DNA of 18,067 nt from JAGQTE01 sp964648005 (lineage in GTDB: Bacteria; Actinomycetota; Acidimicrobiia; Acidimicrobiales; Acidimicrobilacustridaceae), in assembly GCA_964648005.1 (NCBI GenBank), contig CAZYKR010000063.1, positions 1 through 18,067 on the forward strand, read 5' to 3'. Under the pieces are notes generated by a model that saw only the letters and a list, made by a program, of their open reading frames with translations, ran no database searches and had not been told where the DNA came from. Below, in pieces: positions 8,665 through 15,166 of the stretch. The position numbers and the translations under genes were made by a program. Every line of letters starts with the position of its first letter. The stretch's first letter is position 1.

Positions 8665-10023
8665 TCAGCCGTAGACGTTCAGGCTGCAGGTGGACTCGAG
8701 ATAGGACGTCAGGGCGTCGAGCGCGCCGATCATCTCGGCGTTGTCCGTGGCGTCGATCTCGGACTGCCCGGCGGCTGCCGCCTGCTGGACCGCCACGTTG
8801 ATCGTCTCCATCGCCCCGGCGACCTCGGGAGGTGCGAGGTCGGTCAATTCCTGCCAGATCGTCACCAGCTCCGGCACGGTCGGGTCGATGCTCGAGTACT
8901 GCTCGAGCAGCTCTGCGAACCGGGTGCAGAACCGCTCGGCATCACCACCGGCAGGAACGGACGGCGTCGTCGTCTCGGAGGACGGCGGCTCCGAGGTCGT
9001 CGTCGTTCGCCGCGGTGACGTGGACGTCGACGTCGGGTCGTCGTCGCCGGCGATGGCCACGTCCTCGTCGCCCGTCGTGCCCACCGGGCGCTCGATCTCC
9101 CCATCGCCTTCGAGGTCGCTCAGCACGTACACGTCGATTTGCACGGTCACCTCGGTCACGACCACCACCGTCGTCGGTGAGAAGGTCGGCCACTGCGGGC
9201 CCCGGTACGTCGGGGCCACCTGCACCGGCGCCGGCGCCGTCAAGGGGTTGCCGCAGTTGCACTTGATGCGCGGGACGCCGTACTGGTCGACCATCACCGC
9301 GGTCCCGGCCTGCAGGACGGCTTGGCGCGCCGTCGGCTGGCCGTTCACGAGACCGTGGTTGGTCACGCGCGTGTCGCCGGTCAGCGACACGGCCGTCAGT
9401 TCACGGAGGTAGTCGCGGATCTCGCCGACCTGCACTTGGCGGCCGCCACTCCAGCGCAGGGTCGGGTCGGCGTTGAGGGCGCGGACGAATGCCGATGCGG
9501 CCTCCGGGTGTGTCTCGAGCCATGTGGCCTGCTGCTCGGGATCGCACACGGCAACGTTCAGGCTGCCGCCGTAGAGACCGCGGGCGCCGCCGCTGATCGA
9601 CGGTGTCGGCGCCGGTGCGCCGGCCGTGGTCGTCTGCGCCGCGGTGGTGGCGGTGCCCACCGGCGACGCAGCCCGGCTGGCGTCGACCGCCGTGCCGATC
9701 AGGTCGGCGGCGAACGGGTCGTCTCCGACCTCATCAGCCGGCTCCAGGAAGATCTCCCCACCCGCGGCGACCGGCGTCTCGTCCTGTCGGGTCACGAGGA
9801 GCACCACCCCAGCGGCGATCAACGCCACGACGATGACCGTCCCCGCGACGATCCACGCCACCCGACTGCTCGACCCCCCACCTGTGGGCTGCGCCTGGTA
9901 TGGCTGGCCCGGCTGACCGGGATACGGCTGTCCCGGCTGGCCCGGATACGGCTGACCAGGCTGACCCGGCGCGCCCGGATACGGCTGCCCCGGTTCGGGG
10001 GGCGGCGACGGCACATCGGTCAT
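8665..10023 (-). CDS. DUF6777-domain single-pass membrane protein with Pro/Gly/Gln/Tyr repeat N-terminus
   Basis: The protein has 452 residues. The start at 10023 is chosen because GGAGG lies seven bases upstream and translation opens straight into the Pro-rich N-terminus; an upstream in-frame ATG at 10137 lacks that support. Residues 1-46 are a low-complexity cytoplasmic segment of GQPGQPYP units. Residues 55-78 are one transmembrane helix followed by TRQ. Residues about 148-290 match DUF6777, with 'GLYGGSLNVAVCD', 'DTRVTNHG', 'AVLQAGTAVMVDQYGVPRIK' and 'CNCGNPL'. Residues 330-357 are a Ser/Thr/Pro linker. Residues 361-450 are helical with Cys366 and Cys446, a plausible disulfide. The DUF6777 function is unknown; PGQPYP-type N-termini are common on actinobacterial membrane proteins. 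It precedes the giant surface-protein gene on the same strand with a 277-base gap holding copy A of the repeat element, so separate transcription is likely. Confidence 0.88.
   Translation of the reverse strand: MTDVPSPPPEPGQPYPGAPGQPGQPYPGQPGQPYPGQPGQPYQAQPTGGGSSSRVAWIVAGTVIVVALIAAGVVLLVTRQDETPVAAGGEIFLEPADEVGDDPFAADLIGTAVDASRAASPVGTATTAAQTTTAGAPAPTPSISGGARGLYGGSLNVAVCDPEQQATWLETHPEAASAFVRALNADPTLRWSGGRQVQVGEIRDYLRELTAVSLTGDTRVTNHGLVNGQPTARQAVLQAGTAVMVDQYGVPRIKCNCGNPLTAPAPVQVAPTYRGPQWPTFSPTTVVVVTEVTVQIDVYVLSDLEGDGEIERPVGTTGDEDVAIAGDDDPTSTSTSPRRTTTTSEPPSSETTTPSVPAGGDAERFCTRFAELLEQYSSIDPTVPELVTIWQELTDLAPPEVAGAMETINVAVQQAAAAGQSEIDATDNAEMIGALDALTSYLESTCSLNVYG
9896..9988 (-). repeat. In-frame 24-base repeats coding for GQPGQPYP units
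   Basis: Within the 5' end of the DUF6777 gene a 24-base unit (GGATACGGCTG plus a CCCGGCTG-like half on the plus strand) recurs about three times with few changes. It yields consecutive GQPGQPYP octapeptides. Such in-frame DNA repeats can expand or contract between strains without breaking the frame. Confidence 0.7.
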
Positions 10024-10355
10024 GGGAGGTCCTCCAGCAGCAAGCCCAGCGCGCAGCGGCCCGCGCGTTTGCAGCGTCGCACCCCACAGGTCGAACCAAC
10101 CGGGCCGAAGGACCCAATGGAGAGCGACAGGGGTCAACGATGTGCGACGACATCGATCACCCGCGACCAGCCTTCGTCCAATGTCACAGCCTCATCGGTA
10201 CGACCGGTCGCAAGGTTCCACGACCGTGCCGAGAACGACCGTGCAGATTCCGTGCGTATCCGACCGGATCTGCACACTCGATTCGGCGACCAGGGCCGGG
10301 ATCACACCGGACCGGACCACGGCCAGTACCGCGTCCAGGACCGCGGCGAAGGTCG
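10024..10355. other. Intergenic gap between broken isomerase-like gene and DUF6777 gene
   Basis: No convincing coding frame is present in these 332 bases; open frames here are Arg/Pro/Ser-rich shadows. The gap holds inverted-repeat element copy B (10219-10289) and the GGAGG ribosome binding site of the DUF6777 gene just upstream of 10023. I could not identify a clear promoter. Confidence 0.6.
10219..10289. repeat. Intergenic structured inverted-repeat element, copy B
   Basis: Arms GTGCAGAT (10241-10248) and ATCTGCAC (10268-10275) are perfect complements. An outer GCCGA (10228-10232) can pair with TCGGC (10283-10287). It shares 24 of 28 bases with copy C in the left flank (CGACCGTG...) and the GATCTGCACACTCGAT right flank exactly. 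Relative to copy A, two stem pairs differ in a compensatory way: C-G becomes G-C and G-C becomes T-A. It lies about 70 bases past the end of the broken isomerase-like gene. Confidence 0.75.
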
Positions 10356-10940
10356 TCAGGGACGGCGGCCGGTGAAGGCGATGAGCTTCGTCTGTTCGTC
10401 GGCGTCGTCGGGCACGTCGACCTTGGGGCCGTAGTGCCCGCTGGCGCGCAGCATCTCGTCCATCGGTTGCATCCCGATGTACATCTCGTGCACCAGGTCC
10501 GGGTCGAGGGTCTAATCGAGACCGACGGCGCGGGCGATGTCCCAGGTGTGCACGACGGCATCACCGAGCATCACCGTGTCGATGGCCTGCGCCACCGTCA
10601 TCTCACCGAGCGGCGGACGGTCGAAGCGGGTGGACGCCACGCCGGGGTCGTCGAGCAGCGACTGCAGCCAGTCGGCGAGGTGGTGCCACGCACCGGCCGG
10701 GTCGTCGGCGGCCGATGGACCGGCAGGCATCGACACACCGGCCGGGTCGAGCAACGACGGCATCCACTCGACCATGTGGGCCACGACGTCGCGGGCGACC
10801 CAGCCGTCGCAGGGCGCAGGCGCATCCCACCGGTCGGCTGGCACCTCATCGACCCGGGCCGAACATCGAGCGGCAACCCGGCGAAACCGCTCAGCGGGTG
10901 TGGAGGTCGGGGCGGGCGATGCGGAGCTGCTGTCGGCCAT
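10356..10940 (-). pseudogene. Maleylpyruvate-isomerase-like (TIGR03086/DinB-fold) gene interrupted by one in-frame TAG
   Basis: From ATG 10940 the frame gives 142 residues, then TAG at 10512-10514, then 51 further in-frame family-like residues to TGA at 10356-10358. The N-terminal part has the DinB/MDMPI pattern: 'AERFRRVAARCSARVDEVPA', 'PCDGWVARDVVAHMVEWMP' and 'GDAVVHTWDIARAVGLD'. Candidate metal ligands are His55, Asp127 and His131 (His, Glu/Asp, His in the family). The post-stop part, 'TLDPDLVHEMYIGMQPMDEM' then 'LRASGHYGPKVDVPDDAD' and 'TKLIAFTGRRP', is the normal C-terminus of this family. The stop therefore replaces one sense codon in an otherwise intact gene. Relatives are mycothiol-dependent or of unknown substrate. 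The start lacks a clear ribosome binding site; ATG 10949 in the same frame is an alternative. The C-terminally truncated product may or may not function. Confidence 0.8.
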
Positions 10941-11050
10941 GGCCCACATCGTGGACCGTGGCGGCCGCCGCCGCCACGACGAGGACCGGACGCACATGTC
11001 GGATGACGCTGCCGGATCGCGACTGATCGACAGGATCGACCCGGCGTTGT

Positions 11051-11130
11051 GCGCACGCAACCCGATCAGCCGGACCGACGCGGGCATCGTGCGCACGCAA
11101 CCCGATCAGCCGGACCGACCCGGGCGTCGT
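11051..11130. repeat. Two tandem 40-bp units with a GTGCGCAC dyad, between divergent genes
   Basis: Unit 1 (11051-11090) and unit 2 (11091-11130) differ at 2 of 40 positions. Each unit boundary carries the self-complementary octamer GTGCGCAC (11049-11056 and 11089-11096; the second is part of the perfect 10-mer CGTGCGCACG). A degenerate third copy, GTGCGTAG, follows at 11129-11136, again 40 bp on. A more decayed copy may precede unit 1 from about 11020. The array ends a few bases before the hydrolase start region and could be an operator array. Confidence 0.8.
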
Positions 11131-11147
11131 GCGTAGGGTGACAGGTC

Positions 11148-11870
11148 ATGGGAGCGACCTTCGTGCTGGTGCACGGTGCCATGCACGGCGGCTGGTGCTG
11201 GAGCGACGTGGCCCGCCGACTTCGGGCGGACGGGCACGACGTGCATGCACCGACCCTCACCGGCCAGGGCGATCGGCGGCGCCAGCTCACGCCCGAGGTC
11301 GATCTGGCAACCCACGTCGCCGACATCACCGAGCTGTTGTGGTTCGACGACCTGTCGGACGTCCACCTGGTCCTGCACAGCTACGCCGGCATCCTCGCCG
11401 GCCCGATCGCCGACGTCGCTGCCGACCGCCTGGCGTCGATCATCTACCTCGGCGCCTTCATCGCCAAGCCCGGCGAGTGCCTCCTCGATGTCGAGCCTCC
11501 CGCCACCGCGGATCGCTACCGGGCTCTCGCCGACGACGACGGTGACGGGTGGCGCGTGCCGGCCAGCGAGGCCTTCCTGGTCCAGTGGGGCGTCACCGAC
11601 CCGGCGCTGGTCGCCCGGGTCGGACCGCGTCTGGTCGACTTCCCGTTCCGGTGCGTGACCGAACCCGTGCGTTACGACCCGGCGGTCCTGGCCCGCCTCC
11701 CGCAGCGGTTCATCCGCCACACCGACCCGCCGCTGCCCAGCCTCGATGCGTCATTCGCCCGGGCCGGCGCCGCCGGCTGGCCGACGCACGACATCGCCTG
11801 CGGTCACGACGTCATGCTCGCCGCACCGGACGAACTGGCCGCCGTGCTCACGACCATCGCCGGCACCTGA
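11148..11870 (+). CDS. Alpha/beta hydrolase (esterase-like)
   Basis: The 240-residue protein begins 'MGATFVLVHGAMHGGWCWSD', the oxyanion-side HG motif of alpha/beta hydrolases. It continues with 'APTLTGQGDRRRQLTPEVDL', 'VLHSYAG' (nucleophile Ser78) and 'ACGHDVMLAAPDELA' (catalytic His220). The acid is probably in the 'RHTDPP' strand, around Asp193. Length and motif order fit the salicylate-esterase/hydroxynitrile-lyase-like branch of the family, which acts in the cytoplasm on small esters or related carbonyl compounds; the substrate cannot be told. The residue two before Ser78 is Leu-His rather than the usual Gly-His, so the elbow reads L-H-S-Y-A-G. The start at 11148 has a weak AGGGTG seven bases upstream and follows a 40-bp tandem repeat that may regulate it. 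It is divergent from the broken isomerase-like gene. Confidence 0.88.
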   Translation: MGATFVLVHGAMHGGWCWSDVARRLRADGHDVHAPTLTGQGDRRRQLTPEVDLATHVADITELLWFDDLSDVHLVLHSYAGILAGPIADVAADRLASIIYLGAFIAKPGECLLDVEPPATADRYRALADDDGDGWRVPASEAFLVQWGVTDPALVARVGPRLVDFPFRCVTEPVRYDPAVLARLPQRFIRHTDPPLPSLDASFARAGAAGWPTHDIACGHDVMLAAPDELAAVLTTIAGT

Positions 11871-12051
11871 GCCCCCGACCGACCCGCCCGGCGCCACACC
11901 CCGACCACCCTCGGACGCCGGTCGCTACTCCCGACCACCGTCCGGCGCCGGTCGCGTCGCCAACGACCGTGGCGAAAACGACCCGGCAGATTCGGTCACA
12001 TCGTGACGCGATCTGCACACTCGATCGCGCTGAGCACCCGAAACCGACGCC
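11871..12051. other. Convergent intergenic gap between hydrolase and FUSC genes
   Basis: These 181 bases lie between two gene 3' ends. They hold an imperfect 30-bp direct duplication (11900-11929 and 11930-11959, 24 of 30 identical) and inverted-repeat element copy C (11961-12027). No gene is seen. A terminator role for copy C toward either gene is plausible. Confidence 0.6.
11961..12027. repeat. Intergenic structured inverted-repeat element, copy C; possible bidirectional terminator
   Basis: This copy can fold as a long nested hairpin. GCAGAT (11986-11991) pairs with ATCTGC (12011-12016), CG (11993-11994) with CG (12009-12010), and GTCAC (11995-11999) with GTGAC (12003-12007), with an ATC loop. 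Outer GCGA (11972-11975) can pair with TCGC (12025-12028). On the minus strand the left flank reads CGTTTTCGCC, a short T run after the stem. It lies about 115 bases past the hydrolase stop and about 25 bases past the FUSC stop. Confidence 0.75.
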
Positions 12052-13176
12052 TCACCCCGCCGGCGCCGCTGGCGACGCCGGCGCCGGTACCGGGACGGAG
12101 TGCTCCGGATGCCGGGCCACCCACCACGCCGTGGCGCCAGTCGCCGCGGCGGCGAAGGCGACACCGACGGCAGTAGCCAACACCCGCGTCCCCGCCACCG
12201 TGGCATCGACGGGCACGCCGGTGCCGATGATCAGCAGCGCCGTCGGCGTCAGGCACAGCACCAACCAGTAGTAGGACCGCTCCCGCAGCGCGAAGAGCAG
12301 CAGCGACGCCGCGCCGACGCACCCGACGAGCACCCACGGCGCCGTCGTCACCGTCAACACGAACGCCACGATCCCGGCGCCGACCAGCGTCCCTGCACTG
12401 CGCTGCACCATCCGCACCCACGACGCGTGCGGCTCGGGCTGCAGCACGGCAAGCGTCGTCAGCGGAACCCAATACCCGAACGCCAGCCCGGTCAGATGGG
12501 CCAGCCACTGCCCCGCGCCAACGGCGATCGAGGTGCGGGCGGCGTGCGCGTGCAGGCGCATCGGCGGGATCGGCGATGGCGGGTCCGCGGGCGCGACACC
12601 CTCGCTGGAGAGCACGCGTCGGCGCAGCTCGGTCGCCGCCAACGCCAGCGTCAGACCGGCGGCGCCGCCTGCTGCAGCGGCGAGGGTGCGGGGCAGGTCG
12701 GGCGCCTCGGGCAACCCACCGTTGATCACCATGATGGCCCCGATGATGAAGCCGGTCATCGCCCCAGACCGCCCGAACCGGCGGAGCTCGGCCGTCGCCG
12801 CGACGACCGCCACCGTGGCGAGCAGCAACGCCGCTGGGTACGGCGCCAGCAGCGTGGCGATCGCCGTCGCCGCCACCGTCCCCGCCCAGGTGATCGAGCC
12901 CCACCGCAGCTGGTGCGGACCCCGCGTCGGGGTGCCGAGGACGACGTTCATGGCACCGAGCGCCGCCGACATCCCGACCTGCCGCTGGTCGGTGGCCACG
13001 CCGACGGCGAGGGGCACGGTCGTGACCAGCATCCCGACGACGCCGGCCACGATGTCGAACCCCTGCGCCTCGACGACGAAGGCGTCGTGCTCGAGCTGCG
13101 ACCACGTCTCCTGCACCACAGCAGTCTCGCCCACGCCGCACACTCGCCGGCGCGTCGACCCGCACCCGCCGAACAT
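12052..13176 (-). CDS. FUSC-family integral membrane protein (putative aromatic acid/drug exporter-like)
   Basis: The 374-residue protein has about ten to twelve hydrophobic segments, at roughly 42-60, 68-80, 96-130, 137-152, 163-182, 213-247, 262-298, 302-317 and 330-350. The second half carries a FUSC_2-like stretch: 'AARTSIAVGAGQWLAHLTG', 'GYWVPLTTLAVLQPEPHASW' and 'RMVQRSAGTLVGAGIVAF'. It is shorter than classical FusC/AaeB pumps (about 650-700 residues) and resembles the small actinobacterial FUSC proteins. The family is linked to efflux of aromatic acids; the substrate here is unknown. The ATG at 13176 is used, but no good ribosome binding site precedes it, and GTG codons at 13134, 13119 and 13116 are alternatives that would remove an unlikely Cys/Arg-rich N-terminus. 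It is divergent from a TetR gene, which probably controls it. It ends convergently with the hydrolase gene. Confidence 0.85.
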   Translation of the reverse strand: MFGGCGSTRRRVCGVGETAVVQETWSQLEHDAFVVEAQGFDIVAGVVGMLVTTVPLAVGVATDQRQVGMSAALGAMNVVLGTPTRGPHQLRWGSITWAGTVAATAIATLLAPYPAALLLATVAVVAATAELRRFGRSGAMTGFIIGAIMVINGGLPEAPDLPRTLAAAAGGAAGLTLALAATELRRRVLSSEGVAPADPPSPIPPMRLHAHAARTSIAVGAGQWLAHLTGLAFGYWVPLTTLAVLQPEPHASWVRMVQRSAGTLVGAGIVAFVLTVTTAPWVLVGCVGAASLLLFALRERSYYWLVLCLTPTALLIIGTGVPVDATVAGTRVLATAVGVAFAAAATGATAWWVARHPEHSVPVPAPASPAAPAG

Positions 13177-13191
13177 CGGGGACGGCCGAAC

Positions 13192-13210
13192 GCGCCACTA
13201 GGGTCGGCGC
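13192..13210. promoter_or_regulatory. Possible TetR operator dyad between FUSC and TetR genes
   Basis: GCGCC (13192-13196) and GGCGC (13206-13210) form an inverted repeat with a nine-base spacer in the short divergent gap. Size and place suit a TetR operator, but five-base GC arms are expected often by chance in DNA this GC-rich. Confidence 0.25.
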
Positions 13211-13279
13211 ATCGCATCGACCGCCCCGGACTGGAAGGCGCGGCCCGAGGGCCCCGAGTACGAGGCCACCCGCCAGCGC

Positions 13280-13819
13280 ATGATCGACGCCGCCGAGGCG
13301 ATCGTGCGCGAGCGCGGCATCGGCGCCCTGCGCCTCGACCAGGTGGCCGACGCCGTGGGCCTGCACCGCTCGTCGGTGTACCGCTACGTCGACTCGAAGG
13401 AAGAGCTGATCATCGCCGTCGTCGTGCAGGCGACGATGCGCATCGGCCTGCGCGTGCTGGCCGAGCTCGGCCCCGACCCGACGCCCGAGCAGCTGCTGGT
13501 CGACGGACTGGCGCTGGCGCTGGTCGAGATGGCCGAGGATCCGGTGCCGACATCGCTGATGGCGCCGTCGACCAGCGAGGCCATGGCTCGCGTCGGCTCC
13601 AAAGCGTTGCTCGAGGGCATCCGCCCGCTCGTCGAGCCGATGTTCGCGGCAGCGGCCGACCAGGGGCTGCTGCGTGCCGGCGTCGGCGTCGACGACGCCA
13701 TCCGCTGGCTGCAGATCGTGGCCGCCGGCCTCGTCGGCGCCCCCGGCGTCGTGCCCGACAGCGACGAGCTGCGGGACCTGCTGCGCCTCATGCTCGTGCC
13801 GGCGCTGCTCGACGCCTGA
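13280..13819 (+). CDS. TetR-family transcriptional regulator (start uncertain)
   Basis: The 179-residue protein has an N-terminal TetR helix-turn-helix: 'MIDAAEAIVRERGIGALRLD', 'QVADAVGLHRSSVYRYVDSK' and 'EELI'. The HTH lies at about residues 17-41. A helical ligand-binding and dimerisation domain follows. ATG 13280 is the only ATG, GTG or TTG in frame after the upstream stop TAG at 13199-13201. It falls inside the first helix, has no close ribosome binding site, and the upstream in-frame codons still read like protein (WKARPEGPEYEATRQR). The true start may be a rare ATC at 13211, or upstream sequence may have changed. The divergent position beside the FUSC gene suggests it represses that transporter in response to a small molecule; this is inferred from layout. 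Confidence 0.85.
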   Translation: MIDAAEAIVRERGIGALRLDQVADAVGLHRSSVYRYVDSKEELIIAVVVQATMRIGLRVLAELGPDPTPEQLLVDGLALALVEMAEDPVPTSLMAPSTSEAMARVGSKALLEGIRPLVEPMFAAAADQGLLRAGVGVDDAIRWLQIVAAGLVGAPGVVPDSDELRDLLRLMLVPALLDA

Positions 13820-13824
13820 GCCAC

Positions 13825-13846
13825 GCTGAGCAACCAACTGCTCGGC
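13825..13846 (+). terminator. Weak hairpin after the TetR gene
   Basis: Six bases past the TetR stop, GAGCA (13828-13832) and TGCTC (13839-13843) enclose ACCAAC. GC/GC pairs around a T-G wobble extend the stem. There is no T tract afterwards, so termination by this hairpin alone is doubtful. Confidence 0.35.
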
Positions 13847-13870
13847 ACGATCGATCGGCCACGGCAGCAG

Positions 13871-13900
13871 TCGATGAACCCGAAACTCAGGCGATAGTCT
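13871..13900 (+). promoter_or_regulatory. Candidate promoter of the HAF-repeat gene
   Basis: TAGTCT at 13895-13900 fits the TAnnnT pattern of a -10 box, in a locally AT-richer patch. A poor TCGATG lies 18 bases upstream. Transcription from here would give a leader of about 25 bases ending in an AGAGG-type ribosome binding site before the ATG at 13932. Confidence 0.3.
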
Positions 13901-13931
13901 TATTGCTTCGGCAACGACAAGAGAGGCGGCG

Positions 13932-15056
13932 ATGGTGACGACGCAGCGGATCGCGCTGGCAGGCGCGGCGGTGGCAGGGATGGTGCTGGCAACGGGCGGC
14001 ATGGCGGATGCCCAGGCGGGCTACACCGCCGTCGACCTCACACCGGGCTTCGACGGGTTCTCGTGCGCAAACGCCATCAACGACGCAGGCCAGATCGCCG
14101 GCGAGACCTACGACAGCGCCGGACGGGCCGTGCGCTGGAACGCCGACCTGTCGATGACGGATCTCGGCACGCTGCCGGGTGGCACGTACGCCGAGAGCAA
14201 CGGCATCAACAACCTCGGTGACGTCGTCGGGACATCCGAAGTCACCGGCGGCGCCGAGCACGCCTTCTTCTGGGATGCCTCCAGCGGCACCATGGCCGAC
14301 ATCCACCCGCCGATGGCCGATCTCGACTCGAGCTCCGAGGCCAGCGGTGTGAACGACCAAGGCCAAGTGGTCGGCCAGATGATCACCGGCGGCGGTCAGC
14401 CCCGAGGGTTCCTCTACGACCCTGCCGGCCCGACGTGGACGAACCTCGGCACCCTCGGCGGGTTCGCCAGCAACGCCAAGGACGTCAACAACTCGGGCTA
14501 CGTCACGGGCTGGGCCGATAGCGCCGGCGGGCGCGAGCCGTTCCTGTGGGACCCCAATACCTCCACGATGAGCGGCCTCGGCACGTTGGGTGGCGGCCAG
14601 GGTCTGGCGTTCTCGATCAACGATGCCAACCAGGTCGCCGGTTGGTCCGACCTGCCCAGCGGCGACGCCTGGGGCTTCGTATGGGACCAGACCATGGCGG
14701 GACGAGCCCCGCTGGCCGGCAACGACACCGCCGAGGCCATCGGCATCGCAGAGAACGGCACGGCGATCGGCGACTCGCTGGCGTCCGGCCCGAACGTCCG
14801 GCTGCCCGTGTACTGGATGCCGGGCACTGAAGCGGCCACCGAGCTCCCGACGCTCGGCGGTGACATCGCCTTCGGGTCCGGCATCAACAGCGCCGGCCAA
14901 GGCGTCGGCTGCTCCGACCTGGCCGACCCGCAGGCGCAGCAGCACGCCGTGCTGTGGCAGCCGCCGGCCACGCCGCCGTCCACGACGACCACCAACCCGT
15001 CGACGTCGACCACCGCCGCCAACGCCGCCGTCGTCACGCCCGCGTTTACGGGCTGA
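13932..15056 (+). CDS. Secreted HAF-repeat protein
   Basis: The 374-residue protein starts at ATG 13932, preceded by AGAGG. Residues 1-29 form a signal peptide (TQR n-region, Ala/Gly/Val core, cleavage near ADAQA). Seven repeats of 40-50 residues follow, of the 'extracellular repeat, HAF family' type: a '.LGTLGG' strand, then 'IN..GQ(V/I)(V/A)G', then 'AF.WD'. Examples are INDAGQIAGE, INNLGDVVGT, VNDQGQVVGQ, VNNSGYVTGW, INDANQVAGW, IAENGTAIGD and INSAGQGVGC. The repeats probably fold as a beta-propeller. The C-terminal 30 residues are Thr/Ser/Pro-rich (PPSTTTTNPSTSTT) and then hydrophobic-poor, with no sortase motif or transmembrane helix, so the protein is likely released or held non-covalently. 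Function is unknown. It stands alone between the TetR gene and a convergent catabolic operon. Confidence 0.88.
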   Translation: MVTTQRIALAGAAVAGMVLATGGMADAQAGYTAVDLTPGFDGFSCANAINDAGQIAGETYDSAGRAVRWNADLSMTDLGTLPGGTYAESNGINNLGDVVGTSEVTGGAEHAFFWDASSGTMADIHPPMADLDSSSEASGVNDQGQVVGQMITGGGQPRGFLYDPAGPTWTNLGTLGGFASNAKDVNNSGYVTGWADSAGGREPFLWDPNTSTMSGLGTLGGGQGLAFSINDANQVAGWSDLPSGDAWGFVWDQTMAGRAPLAGNDTAEAIGIAENGTAIGDSLASGPNVRLPVYWMPGTEAATELPTLGGDIAFGSGINSAGQGVGCSDLADPQAQQHAVLWQPPATPPSTTTTNPSTSTTAANAAVVTPAFTG

Positions 15057-15092
15057 CCGCCTACAGCTCGCGCTGACGGCCTGCAGCTCGCG
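15053..15092. repeat. 20-bp tandem duplication across the HAF stop codon
   Basis: Units 15053-15072 and 15073-15092 (CTGACSGCCTRCAGCTCGCG) differ at two positions. The first unit contains the TGA stop of the HAF gene. A decayed third unit may follow. It looks like a simple local slippage duplication. Confidence 0.6.
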
Positions 15093-15133
15093 CTGGTGGC
15101 GTCGGCTCCCACCCGGCGCGATACCACCGCCGG

Positions 15134-15166
15134 CGGGGCGCCTGCGCCTACAGCTCCGGCGCCCCG
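15134..15166. terminator. GC-rich hairpin between convergent HAF and thioesterase genes
   Basis: CGGGGCGCC (15134-15142) and GGCGCCCCG (15158-15166) are perfect nine-base arms around a 15-base loop that contains the thioesterase stop codon. It is suited to stop transcription from the HAF side (78 bases past its stop). It has no T tract on either strand, so its role as a terminator is uncertain. Confidence 0.4.

Noticed and set aside
10024..10137. N-terminal extension of the DUF6777 protein to ATG 10137
   Set aside because: The extension has no ribosome binding site and an unrelated composition; ATG 10023 has GGAGG at good spacing and starts the typical Pro-rich arm.
8536..12027. CRISPR array from the three related inverted repeats
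   Set aside because: The copies are more than 1.5 kb apart, separated by genes, diverged, and not spaced by uniform spacers; no cas genes are present.
12100..13938. Long plus-strand frame across the FUSC and TetR genes, and the 668-codon minus frame at 11996-14002
   Set aside because: Both are shadows of the FUSC and TetR frames with Arg/Pro/His-rich composition and no recognisable motifs; they also cross intergenic gaps.
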